A program made the translations under genes and the position numbers. 64,000 bases of DNA from Sabellastarte sp. h YS-2021 (taxonomy: Eukaryota > Annelida > Polychaeta > Sabellida > Sabellidae), in the NCBI GenBank assembly GCA_964017235.1, contig OZ024936.1, positions 9,586,496 to 9,650,495 on the forward strand. The letters are read 5' to 3'. Of this stretch, positions 1 to 11,700 are shown piece by piece (the first letter of the stretch is position 1; each line of letters begins with the position of its first letter). The notes under the pieces were generated by a model. The model worked only from the letters and a program-made list of their open reading frames with translations, did not search any database and was not told the origin of the DNA.

Positions 1-389
1 CACAGGGAATCTTTATGGCTATGAAAACCTGTCTGTGCAAAATTTTGGTCTCATTTTGAATAACAAAATGGCCGCCAGAGCTAATTGATTGAAAATAATA
101 AAGGTGCTCTAAATCTTGAAATATTCTAGCTAGCTTCATCAAATTTGCACAAAAGCTACATGACTAGAGAAGCTAGCCTAATAGTAATTTTGACCTAGTT
201 CTAAAAACAAATGGCCGCCATATCACATGTTTAATGTCAAATGGAGTTATCCTATTAAAAAGGCCTTATATCCCTTAATAAGCCATCAGAGAACATTCTA
301 AATGAACTATTAAATACAGCACAACATATATTATGCGAACTCTCAATTATACAGCATCAAATGCACTCTCCTTGGACCATTTAAACCTG

Positions 390-620
390 TTATTTTATCT
401 TTTTTTTCTATGCGACGCTTCCCTTATCTGAACTTATTGTTACTCCCCCAAGAGTACTTATTTGGGGTTTTACGTCACTTTCAACACTGTACAGTTCATC
501 AGGGTTCTGTACTGTAAACTGCCGACCAACGGCAAGCAACTACCAGCTTTCCCACTTGAGGCCGTGCCGGGAACCGAACCCCGGCCTCAGAGGTGGGAAG
601 CGAGAGTGTTACCAGCAGTA
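390..620 (-). mobile_element. tRNA-derived SINE embedded in every unit
   Basis: Read on the minus strand from about 620, 'ctggtaacactctcgcttcc' leads into 'ggccggggttcggttccc'. This resembles the 3' two thirds of a glycine tRNA: D-loop side, CTCGC..CCCAC anticodon arm and a GGTTCGNNTCC-type B box (plus-strand 570-580). The A box is degenerate. A body of about 200 bp follows, ending in an A-rich tail (plus-strand 'tatctttttttt', about 396-408). This layout is that of a Pol III SINE; V-SINE-type families such as RUDI are known in molluscs, but I could not assign the family. Other copies: 4770-5000, 9156-9386, 13536-13766, 17925-18155, 22314-22544, 26701-26931, 31084-31314, 35471-35701, 39858-40088, 44246-44476, 48628-48858. 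The constant position shows insertion before amplification. Ends are approximate. Confidence 0.65.
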
Positions 621-1143
621 AGACATTCTTGGAAATTATAAAAAATGGATAAGTGAAATATTAAGTATAATTGACAACAACATGTATACAGTTTGTGAAA
701 TTCTGTGTGGCCTGGGATTAAACAATTCAAAATTAACAGCAAAAACTCAATAAGGTAAGGACTGACGCAAGAGAAATAGTTTTTACAGAATATCTGCTAT
801 TAGTAAAGTCGAAATTTCAAGTATATGGTTACATTAAAAATAAAGGACTTCACGAAGAATTGCACAATATTATAAAATCAATATATATACACATATGTGA
901 TAATTACTAGCAAAATATGTATACACTATAACTATATCGTGTTGTTCATGATACTGTGATCACAAAAAAGAATACAAAAATGCACTGAGAATGAGTTAGG
1001 TGTCAATTAGTTTTGCTTATTTTTTCACATATACAATTATCAGAACACAACCATATTGAATGTCAAACTGTTGAAATGGGCTCTGGTTCAAACCTACATC
1101 TATGAAGATGAGAGACAAGCAGTTAAATACTGAACTGGCTAAC

Positions 1144-1160
1144 CACTTAGTCACTAAGTG
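1144..1160. repeat. Perfect 7-bp hairpin CACTTAG-tca-CTAAGTG
   Basis: A 7-bp perfect inverted repeat with a 3-base loop, present in every unit I checked at the same offset. No poly-T tract follows and no gene is adjacent, so it is recorded only as structure. Confidence 0.6.
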
Positions 1161-1856
1161 ATCTCATGATTGAGTAAGAGTAATCCTAGTATAAAATACA
1201 TAATAATAATAGACAGTTTTCTGTTTATTCAAAAGTGAGATAAGCAGTGAGCTTATATTACATAACCGCAATAGCTAATTCACCTGAGTGTTATCTCATC
1301 ACGTTAGCTCATTTTATTGATCTTTACTTATGTCAGCTAACATCTGAGGGTTTTTTTGCATTCACAGTTCCCAAAATATACCAGTGACTTACAACTGTAA
1401 ATTTTGGCTACATTTTAAACTGAAATGTTATCATTTAAAAGTATGTGTTATACCATCATCTTCAAAACAAAATACATCAGAAGGGTTGGATAATAGAAAG
1501 GCTAAACTGTCAGGCTTAAATGGAGTCGTGGGGATTTGAGGTCAGAAAATTAAAAATTCAAATAATAGAATGTCTGATGATGTTTTGTTAATCTGATCTA
1601 ACCATACGTCCATACTGCTTCATTTTTCTTACTTCATTAGTATGTTGGTAATTCTACACCTACAAAAAAGTGTCTTTGTTGTACTTTTAAAAACACCCCA
1701 ATAAAAACATAAGACTTCATTGAACTGACACAAGGTTAACCTTTGATACTTAAAAGTACACAAATGTCAAGTTATATAGAAGTAGAAGTTTCTAACATAA
1801 TTTAATCAGTGTAACATGATAAGTTTGTTTACAAAAAAGAAGCAGAAGCCCGTACT

Positions 1857-2101
1857 CAGGGGCGGATCCAGCCTTTAAGTAAGGTGGGGGTTCACATCAG
1901 ATTAAGGGGGGGTTCACGTCAGACATACCATAACTAAGGAGGGGGCATGCCCGCCCCCCCCCTTCCCCGGGAAAAAATTATTTTTTGGTTAAAATATAGC
2001 GCATTACCTGTAAATTTAATACCATTCTCAAGAAACAATTTTGTACTTTGCGTTGAACCCCTTAACATTATTTGAACCCCCCCCCCCCCGATCCGCTAGT
2101 G
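1857..2101. mobile_element. hAT-like MITE with 5-bp target site duplication, in every unit
   Basis: The left end reads CAGGGGCGGATCCAG. The right end reads GATCCGCTAGTG, whose reverse complement CACTAGCGGATC pairs imperfectly with the left end. The element is flanked on both sides by gtact (1852-1856 and 2102-2106), a 5-bp target duplication. It encodes no transposase and is about 245 bp, so it is non-autonomous. A CAGGGGCGG-type terminus fits hAT elements, and hAT groups with 5-bp duplications are known; the assignment is by terminus only. Internal G and C runs vary in length between copies and give much of the unit-length variation. Other copies: 6239-6487, 10623-10867, 15005-15254, 19394-19643, 23783-24031, 28170-28413, 32553-32801, 36940-37188, 41327-41575, 45715-45957, 50097-50339. 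All keep both gtact flanks, so insertion predates the array. Confidence 0.7.
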
Positions 2102-2399
2102 GTACTCCACAACAGGAGGAAATAGTTTTGAACGCCATGAGATACAGAAGTAGTGAAACAGTACAAAAATCGGGATATTTTTACAGCAAACATTTATCAG
2201 TTATGTAAAGGTACAAATAATGTGAGTTAAGAATATATTGTTTGAGACAGAAAATGCCTGTAAACTATGAAGCTGTGAAGTTTATTAACTGAAGTATAGG
2301 TACCAATGGAAATAGTACAATTAGGCAACAGTACATTGTGTTATAATAATCAGTTACAGGACCTTTTCATAAGAAAAATACGATTCAATTATGGCAGGT

Positions 2400-2830
2400 G
2401 AACACACTTTGGCAGAGCCAAGGTTAAAGGTCGCACTGGGACTTAGCACCTGCTCCCCCAAGCAATGAAACATCCATGAATCAAGTTTCTACACCTTTCT
2501 ACAACTTATCATTTACAGTTTCTGAGATATGCCCTAGAAAAGATTTTAAAGGTCAAGGTCACTCAAGGTTAAATCAAGTTCATCGCTCACCTTCTAACCA
2601 ATGTCTTCTAACAAAATCAACTCCCTTCAAGTTACAGTTTTCGAGATGTAGCCCAGACACAGTTTTCAAAGTCAAGGTCACTAGACAAAGGTCAAATCAA
2701 AGTCACACCATGATGTTTTACACCTACACCTCCCAACAAACGACCTTACCATGTTTCAACTTCCTACACCTTATGGTTTCTGAGATACAGCCTGGTGAAG
2801 CTCTTTCTTGTCATGCCCATGGGTGAAAAC
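2400..2830 (+). repeat. Three degenerate modules rich in AGGTCA half-sites, in every unit
   Basis: Three internal copies of a roughly 120-140 bp module can be aligned on 'tctgagatat' (2521), 'tcgagatgta' (2641) and 'tctgagatac' (2779), each preceded by cttc/acaactt and followed by remnants of a 'ggtcaaggtcac' block. The string TCAAGGTCA occurs at 2553-2561 and 2672-2680, and AGGTCA again at 2689-2694. A 116-codon frame starting at 2476 crosses all three modules. It recurs at 6862, 11242, 15629, 20018, 24406, 28788, 33176, 37563, 41950, 46332 and 50714; those coordinates locate the other copies. The frame is explained by near-identity of copies, not by selection. Confidence 0.75.
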
Positions 2831-2838
2831 AATAACTG

Positions 2839-2858
2839 CACAGCCCTTAAAGGCTGTG
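2839..2858. repeat. Perfect 7-bp hairpin CACAGCC-cttaaa-GGCTGTG
   Basis: Perfect 7-bp arms with a 6-base loop directly downstream of the AGGTCA modules, conserved at the same offset in the other units. It may mark one end of the interspersed module. No transcription signal accompanies it. Confidence 0.55.
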
Positions 2859-3361
2859 GGGTAAAAACACCCAGTTTCCAATGCTAAAAATGAGGCAAAA
2901 TTATTATTATTTAGTGTGTAATGTTTTACATAAAATAATATATATTCATTCCATAATTCTTTACAGTCACAGATCATCCGAAGTGACAGTTTGCTGTTGT
3001 TCTTGAATATTTCTTTTCTTGTTAAGGCTATTCAAGTAAAGTCTTTTTTTTTGTTTCCTATGTGGTTACATTGTAAATATATTTATGAACCAAAAATGTT
3101 CTCACAAGCTTTTAAGGATTAATAAGTCCAACAAATATATCTGTGCTACAGATGTTCTCTCAACTCAGTGTATCCCCCGACGGAACATGGTGTAACCTAA
3201 CATACAGGAAATTCAGCCATTCTAAAAATGAGTGTTGATGCACCCAATATTAAACAAGATTTGAGGTCAAACTTTTTCTCTGCCATGTGATGACCTGACC
3301 TTCTGCATATGCAAGTACCAAGTTAAAATATCAAGAAATACCTCAAATTTTAACTCTAAAA

Positions 3362-3387
3362 GGCCACTGGTCTTCTAGTGGAAGGCC
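3362..3387. repeat. Hairpin with ggccact / agtgg-aa-ggcc arms
   Basis: The arms CCACT and AGTGG enclose 'ggtcttct', and the stem is extended by GGCC on both sides with an AA bulge. A second small perfect stem, GGTTGC/GCAACC, lies at 3582-3600. Both recur in all units. They are listed because they break the otherwise featureless 2,860-4,250 stretch, which contains no defensible gene. Confidence 0.5.
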
Positions 3388-4251
3388 GGAACCATTAAGC
3401 AATAAGCTCTGTGGTCTTATCCATATATAACCACATATGAAATTTGTAAAGGTCTATATAAAATAACTAAGTTTATGTATATGAAAGGAAAATTTCTGCA
3501 TTTGCCGTGGGGCATGACCATACCCCAAAACAGTACGTCAGACTTTCATCTGGGGATACCATTGAAACTTAAGTTAAAATTGGTTGCATTGCTGGCAACC
3601 TTTCTATGGTCACAATTGCAATCTATAATTATCATTAAAAATGGACGAGAAATTCTGATTCATTTCATAGATTTTTGTAAAGATTATCAAGACACTGAAA
3701 TCATTTAAGACATTTTATGCATAGTAGGTGGAATTTTCTAGAACATATTTGACTTTCAACCTGTAAAATATACACATGAATATAAAATCCATATGATATG
3801 ATGTCTGATTTATATCATAGTAATGAAATATCACGAAATTGTCATATATGTGAATCAAATGTGAAAATGTATAAGAAAATTTGAATTGAAATCGAAATCA
3901 ACTTTTATAACACTTCAGCTTCATTTTAATGCATATTATTGAACTGGGAAGTTATTTTTTGCAAACATATGTCATATGACCAAGGACAGGTCCGATGTGA
4001 AGTCTTAAAACACACTCCAAAATTGTAAATACAGGACTTTATTAATCCCGGCAGCAATTTTGCAATTGAATGAGTGCAGTCTGAAACATAAAATGAGTTA
4101 TGTATATATGAACATTTATAATTTATTGGTCTTGTTTGATCTTGAGGGAGAGGCCAAAGTTCAACTCTGAAGAGATTCAACCTTCTAATTGTAAGAAACA
4201 GCCAGTAGAGAAGTACAGATAAATTTCAAAGGTATTGCTTCATTGACCATG

Positions 4252-4620
4252 TTTTTATCTCCCACCTGGGCCTTGGTTGGGAGATTATAAAACGCCTTCC
4301 GTAAGTGCCTCTGTCCGTTCATCACGTTTTTACATAAACCTTAATATATCATTCATTTATACAGATGTCTTCACCAAATTCACAGGGAATCTTTATGGCT
4401 ATAAAAACCTGTCTGTGCAAAATTTTGGTCTCATTTTGAATAACAAAATGGCCGCCAGAGCTAATTGATTGAAAATCATAAAGGTGCTCTAAATCTTGAA
4501 ATATTCTAGCTAGCTTCATCAAATTTGCACAAAAGCTACATGGCTAGAGAAGCTAGCCTAATAGTAATTTTGACCTAGTTCTAAAAACAAATGGCCGCCA
4601 TATCACATGTTTAATGTCAA
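4252..4620 (+). repeat. Interspersed bivalve-type module with 'tctcccacc' hairpin and ggccgcc blocks
   Basis: It begins with an imperfect inverted repeat, tttatctcccacc (4254-4266) against ggttgggagattataaa (4275-4291). It continues through 'gtccgttcatcacg', 'cttcaccaaattcacag' and two 'aatggccgcc' blocks (4447 and 4591 areas). Sequences of this make-up are frequent dispersed repeats in bivalve genomes, by my recollection of such genomes. Because the chosen unit start lies inside it, it spans each unit junction. A diverged relative sits outside the array at about 53,020-53,185, which supports it being a dispersed family rather than a part unique to the array. Confidence 0.6.
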
Positions 4621-7600
4621 ATGGAGTTATCCTATTAAAAAGGCCTTATATCCCTTAATAAGCCATCAGAGAACATTCTAAATGAACTATTAAATACAGC
4701 ACAACATATATTATGCGAACTCTCAATTATACAGCATCAAATGCACTCTCCTTGGACCATTTAAACCTGTTATTTTATCTTTTTTTTCTATGCGACGCTT
4801 CCCTTATCTGAACTTATTGTTACTCCCCCAAGAGTACTTATTTGGGGTTTTACGTCACTTTCAACACTGTACAGTTCATCAGGGTTCTGTACTGTAAACT
4901 GCCGACCAACGGCAAGCAACTACCAGCTTTCCCACTTGAGGCCGTGCCGGGAACCGAACCCCGGCCTCAGAGGTGGGAAGCGAGAGTGTTACCAGCAGTA
5001 AGACATTCTTGGAAATTATAAAAAATGGATAAGTGAAATATTAAGTATAATTGACAACAACATGTATACAGTTTGTGAAATTCTGTGTGGCCTGGGATTA
5101 AACAATTCAAAATTAACAGCAAAAACTCAATAAGGTAAGGACTGACGCAAGAGAAATAGTTTTTACAGAATATCTGCTATTAGTAAAGTCGAAATTTCAA
5201 GTATATGGTTACATTAAAAATAAAGGACTTCACGAAGAATTGCACAATATTATAAAATCAATATATATATACACATATGTGATAATTACTAGCAAAATAT
5301 GTATACACTATAACTATATCGTGTTGTTCATGATACTGTGATCACAAAAAAGAATACAAAAATGCACTGAGAATGAGTTAGGTGTCAATTAGTTTTGCTT
5401 ATTTTTTCACATATACAATTATCAGAACACAACCATATTGAATGTCAAACTGTTGAAATGGGCTCTGGTTCAAACCTACATCTATGAAGATGAGAGACAA
5501 GCAGTTAAATACTGAACTGGCTAACCACTTAGTCACTAAGTGATCTCATGATTGAGTAAGAGTAATCCTAGTATAAAATACATAATAATAATAGACAGTT
5601 TTCTGTTTATTCAAAAGTGAGATAAGCAGTGAGCTTATATTACATAACCGCAATAGCTAATTCACCTGAGTGTTATCTCATCACGTTAGCTCATTTTATT
5701 GATCTTTACTTATGTCAGCTAACATCTGAGGGTTTTTTTGCATTCACAGTTCCCAAAATATACCAGTGACTTACAACTGTAAATTTTGGCTACATTTTAA
5801 ACTGAAATGTTATCATTTAAAAGTATGTGTTATACCATCATCTTCAAAACAAAATACATCAGAAGGGTTGGATAATAGAAAGGCTAAACTGTCAGGCTTA
5901 AATGGAGTCGTGGGGATTTGAGGTCAGAAAATTAAAAATTCAAATAATAGAATGTCTGATGATGTTTTGTTAATCTGATCTAACCATACGTCCATACTGC
6001 TTCATTTTTCTTACTTCATTAGTATGTTGGTAATTCTACACCTACAAAAAAGTGTCTTTGTTGTACTTTTAAAAACACCCCAATAAAAACATAAGACTTC
6101 ATTGAACTGACACAAGGTTAACCTTTGATACTTAAAAGTACACAAATGTCAAGTTATATAGAAGTAGAAGTTTCTAACATAATTTAATCAGTGTAACATG
6201 ATAAGTTTGTTTACAAAAAAGTAGCAGAAGCCCGTACTCAGGGGCGGATCCAGCCTTTAAGTAAGGTGGGGGTTCACATCAGATTAAGGGGGGGTTCACG
6301 TCAGACATACCATAACTAAGGAGGGGGCATGCCCGCCCCCCCCCCCCCCCTTCCCCGGGAAAAAATTATTTTTTGGTTAAAATATAGCGCATTACCTGTA
6401 AATTTAATACCATTCTCAAGAAACAATTTTGTACTTTGCGTTGAACCCCTTAACATTATTTGAACCCCCCCCCCCGATCCGCTAGTGGTACTCCACAACA
6501 GGAGGAAATAGTTTTGAACGCCATGAGATACAGAAGTAGTGAAACAGTACAAAAATCGGGATATTTTTACAGCAAACATTTATCAGTTATGTAAAGGTAC
6601 AAATAATGTGAGTTAAGAATATATTGTTTGAGACAGAAAATGCCTGTAAACTATGAAGCTGTGAAGTTTATTAACTGAAGTATAAGTACCAATGGAAATA
6701 GTACAATTAGGCAACAGTACATTGTGTTATAATAATCAGTTACAGGACCTTTTCATAAGAAAAATACGATTCAATTATGGCAGGTGAACACACTTTGGCA
6801 GAGCCAAGGTTAAAGGTCGCACTGGGACTTAGCACCTGCTCCCCCAAGCAATGAAACATCCATGAATCAAGTTTCTACACCTTTCTACAACTTATCATTT
6901 ACAGTTTCTGAGATATGCCCTAGAAAAGATTTTAAAGGTCAAGGTCACTCAAGGTTAAATCAAGTTCATCGCTCACCTTCTAACCAATGTCTTCTAACAA
7001 AATCAACTCCCTTCAAGTTACAGTTTTCGAGATGTAGCCCAGACACAGTTTTCAAAGTCAAGGTCACTAGACAAAGGTCAAATCAAAGTCACACCATGAT
7101 GTTTTACACCTACACCTCCCAACAAACGACCTTACCATGTTTCAACTTCCTACACCTTATGGTTTCTGAGATACAGCCTGGTGAAGCTCTTTCTTGTCAT
7201 GCCCATGGGTGAAAACAATAACTGCACAGCCCTTAAAGGCTGTGGGGTAAAAACACCCAGTTTCCAATGCTAAAAATGAGGCAAAATTATTATTATTTAG
7301 TGTGTAATGTTTTACATAAAATAATATATATTCATTCCATAATTCTTTACAGTCACAGATCATCCGAAGTGACAGTTTGCTGTTGTTCTTGAATATTTCT
7401 TTTCTTGTTAAGGCTATTCAAGTAAAGTCTTTTTTTTTGTTTCCTATGTGGTTACATTGTAAATATATTTATGAACCAAAAATGTTCTCACAAGCTTTTA
7501 AGGATTAATAAGTCCAACAAATATATCTGTGCTACAGATGTTCTCTCAACTCAGTGTATCCCCCGACGGAACATGGTGTAACCTAACATACAGGAAATTC

Positions 7601-8766
7601 AGCCATTCTAAAAATGAGTGTTGATGCACCCAATATTAAACAAGATTTGAGGTCAAACTTTTTCTCTGCCATGTGATGACCTGACCTTCTGCATATGCAA
7701 GTACCAAGTTAAAATATCAAGAAATACCTCAAATTTTAACTCTAAAAGGCCACTGGTCTTCTAGTGGAAGGCCGGAACCATTAAGCAATAAGCTCTGTGG
7801 TCTTATCCATATATAACCACATATGAAATTTGTAAAGGTCTATATAAAATAACTAAGTTTATGTATATGAAAGGAAAATTTCTGCATTTGCCGTGGGGCA
7901 TGACCATACCCCAAAACAGTACGTCAGACTTTCATCTGGGGATACCATTGAAACTTAAGTTAAAATTGGTTGCATTGCTGGCAACCTTTCTATGGTCACA
8001 ATTGCAATCTATAATTATCATTAAAAATGGACGAGAAATTCTGATTCATTTCATAGATTTTTGTAAAGATTATCAAGACACTGAAATCATTTAAGACATT
8101 TTATGCATAGTAGGTGGAATTTTCTAGAACATATTTGACTTTCAACCTGTAAAATATACACATGAATATAAAATCCATATGATATGATGTCTGATTTATA
8201 TCATAGTAATGAAATATCACAAAATTGTCATATATGTGAATCAAATGTGAAAATGTATAAGAAAATTTGAATTGAAATCGAAATCAACTTTTATAACACT
8301 TCAGCTTCATTTTAATGCATATTATTGAACTGGGAAGTTATTTTTTGCAAACATATGTCATATGACCAAGGACAGGTCCGATGTGAAGTCTTAAAACACA
8401 CTCCAAAATTGTAAATACAGGACTTTATTAATCCCGGCAGCAATTTTGCAATTGAATGAGTGCAGTCTGAAACATGAAATGAGTTATGTATATATGAACA
8501 TTTATAATTTATTGGTCTTGTTTGATCTTGAGGGAGAGGCCAAAGTTCAACTCTGAAGAGATTCAACCTTCTAATTGTAAGAAACAGCCAGTAGAGAAGT
8601 ACAGATAAATTTCAAAGGTATTGCTTCATTGACCATGTTTTTATCTCCCACCTGGGCCTTGGTTGGGAGATTATAAAACGCCTTCCGTAAGTGCCTCTGT
8701 CCGTTCATCACGTTTTTACATAAACCTTAATATATCATTTATTTATACAGATGTCTTCACCAAATT
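4381..8766 (+). repeat. Macrosatellite unit 2 (4386 bp)
   Basis: Carries several private changes: 'ataaaaacct' near 4400, loss of a GGTACC site ('tataagtacc', about 6681), 'cacaaaattg' near 8219, 'catgaaatgag' near 8474 and 'catttattta' near 8738. It has 'gtagcag' and the longer TA tract like units 4-12. Its MITE copy is 249 bp because of longer G and C runs. Confidence 0.95.
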
Positions 8767-11700
8767 CACAGGGAATCTTTATGGCTATGAAAACCTGTCT
8801 GTGCAAAATTTTGGTCTCATTTTGAATAACAAAATGGCCGCCAGAGCTAATTGATTGAAAATAATAAAGGTGCTCTAAATCTTGAAATATTCTAGCTAGC
8901 TTCATCAAATTTGCACAAAAGCTACATGACTAGAGAAGCTAGCCTAATAGTAATTTTGACCTAGTTCTAAAAACAAATGGCCGCCATATCACATGTTTAA
9001 TGTCAAATGGAGTTATCCTATTAAAAAGGCCTTATATCCCTTAATAAGCCATCAGAGAACATTCTAAATGAACTATTAAATACAGCACAACATATATTAT
9101 GCGAACTCTCAATTATACAGCATCAAATGCACTCTCCTTGGACCATTTAAACCTGTTATTTTATCTTTTTTTTCTATGCGACGCTTCCCTTATCTGAACT
9201 TATTGTTACTCCCCCAAGAGTACTTATTTGGGGTTTTACGTCACTTTCAACACTGTACAGTTCATCAGGGTTCTGTACTGTAAACTGCCGACCAACGGCA
9301 AGCAACTACCAGCTTTCCCACTTGAGGCCGTGCCGGGAACCGAACCCCGGCCTCAGAGGTGGGAAGCGAGAGTGTTACCAGCAGTAAGACATTCTTGGAA
9401 ATTATAAAAAATGGATAAGTGAAATATTAAGTATAATTGACAACAACATGTATACAGTTTGTGAAATTCTGTGTGGCCTGGGATTAAACAATTCAAAATT
9501 AACAGCAAAAACTCAATAAGGTAAGGACTGACGCAAGAGAAATAGTTTTTACAGAATATCTGCTATTAGTAAAGTCGAAATTTCAAGTATATGGTTACAT
9601 TAAAAATAAAGGACTTCACGAAGAATTGCACAATATTATAAAATCAATATATATACACATATGTGATAATTACTAGCAAAATATGTATACACTATAACTA
9701 TATCGTGTTGTTCATGATACTGTGATCACAAAAAAGAATACAAAAATGCACTGAGAATGAGTTAGGTGTCAATTAGTTTTGCTTATTTTTTCACATATAC
9801 AATTATCAGAACACAACCATATTGAATGTCAAACTGTTGAAATGGGCTCTGGTTCAAACCTACATCTATGAAGATGAGAGACAAGCAGTTAAATACTGAA
9901 CTGGCTAACCACTTAGTCACTAAGTGATCTCATGATTGAGTAAGAGTAATCCTAGTATAAAATACATAATAATAATAGACAGTTTTCTGTTTATTCAAAA
10001 GTGAGATAAGCAGTGAGCTTATATTACATAACCGCAATAGCTAATTCACCTGAGTGTTATCTCATCACGTTAGCTCATTTTATTGATCTTTACTTATGTC
10101 AGCTAACATCTGAGGGTTTTTTTGCATTCACAGTTCCCAAAATATACCAGTGACTTACAACTGTAAATTTTGGCTACATTTTAAACTGAAATGTTATCAT
10201 TTAAAAGTATGTGTTATACCATCATCTTCAAAACAAAATACATCAGAAGGGTTGGATAATAGAAAGGCTAAACTGTCAGGCTTAAATGGAGTCGTGGGGA
10301 TTTGAGGTCAGAAAATTAAAAATTCAAATAATAGAATGTCTGATGATGTTTTGTTAATCTGATCTAACCATACGTCCATACTGCTTCATTTTTCTTACTT
10401 CATTAGTATGTTGGTAATTCTACACCTACAAAAAAGTGTCTTTGTTGTACTTTTAAAAACACCCCAATAAAAACATAAGACTTCATTGAACTGACACAAG
10501 GTTAACCTTTGATACTTAAAAGTACACAAATGTCAAGTTATATAGAAGTAGAAGTTTCTAACATAATTTAATCAGTGTAACATGATAAGTTTGTTTACAA
10601 AAAAGAAGCAGAAGCCCGTACTCAGGGGCGGATCCAGCCTTTAAGTAAGGTGGGGGTTCACATCAGATTAAGGGGGGGTTCACGTCAGACATACCATAAC
10701 TAAGGAGGGGGCATGCCCGCCCCCCCCCTTCCCCGGGAAAAAATTATTTTTTGGTTAAAATATAGCGCATTACCTGTAAATTTAATACCATTCTCAAGAA
10801 ACAATTTTGTACTTTGCGTTGAACCCCTTAACATTATTTGAACCCCCCCCCCCCCGATCCGCTAGTGGTACTCCACAACAGGAGGAAATAGTTTTGAACG
10901 CCATGAGATACAGAAGTAGTGAAACAGTACAAAAATCGGGATATTTTTACAGCAAACATTTATCAGTTATGTAAAGGTACAAATAATGTGAGTTAAGAAT
11001 ATATTGTTTGAGACAGAAAATGCCTGTAAACTATGAAGCTGTGAAGTTTATTAACTGAAGTATAGGTACCAATGGAAATAGTACAATTAGGCAACAGTAC
11101 ATTGTGTTATAATAATCAGTTACAGGACCTTTTCATAAGAAAAATACGATTCAATTATGGCAGGTGAACACACTTTGGCAGAGCCAAGGTTAAAGGTCGC
11201 ACTGGGACTTAGCACCTGCTCCCCCAAGCAATGAAACATCCATGAATCAAGTTTCTACACCTTTCTACAACTTATCATTTACAGTTTCTGAGATATGCCC
11301 TAGAAAAGATTTTAAAGGTCAAGGTCACTCAAGGTTAAATCAAGTTCATCGCTCACCTTCTAACCAATGTCTTCTAACAAAATCAACTCCCTTCAAGTTA
11401 CAGTTTTCGAGATGTAGCCCAGACACAGTTTTCAAAGTCAAGGTCACTAGACAAAGGTCAAATCAAAGTCACACCATGATGTTTTACACCTACACCTCCC
11501 AACAAACGACCTTACCATGTTTCAACTTCCTACACCTTATGGTTTCTGAGATACAGCCTGGTGAAGCTCTTTCTTGTCATGCCCATGGGTGAAAACAATA
11601 ACTGCACAGCCCTTAAAGGCTGTGGGGTAAAAACACCCAGTTTCCAATGCTAAAAATGAGGCAAAATTATTATTATTTAGTGTGTAATGTTTTACATAAA

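Larger units (their letters stand above)
1..4380 (+). repeat. Macrosatellite unit 1 (4380 bp)
   Basis: Used here as the reference unit; the left edge is a window cut, not a biological boundary. It carries four states found otherwise only in unit 3: 'gaaaataata' near 94, 'catgactaga' near 170, a shorter TA tract near 885, and 'gaagcag' near 1840. It also has the older-looking states 'ttcatcagg', 'gagtcgtgg' and 'ttaatacc' shared with units 2 and 3. Confidence 0.95.

Noticed and set aside
520-640. Functional glycine tRNA gene on the minus strand
   Set aside because: Only the anticodon-to-T arm part is convincing. The acceptor stem and A box are degraded, and the sequence continues into a SINE-like body with an A-rich tail.
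2476-2826. 116-codon plus-strand frame repeated identically in all twelve units, apparently a conserved multicopy gene
   Set aside because: Identity of the frame is no higher than that of the surrounding non-coding unit. It spans three degenerate repeat modules, has no domain, and its upstream and downstream lack gene signals. Near-identical DNA gives identical frames without selection.
3926-4180. 84-codon minus-strand and 77- and 63-codon plus-strand frames present in every unit
   Set aside because: No similarity that I recognise, no splice or translation context, and single-base private changes alter them freely between units.
6316-6579. Minus-strand 73-98 codon frames over the MITE, with glycine-rich tails
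   Set aside because: Their ends and lengths change with the G/C homopolymer length from unit to unit, which is slippage in a transposon and not a protein.
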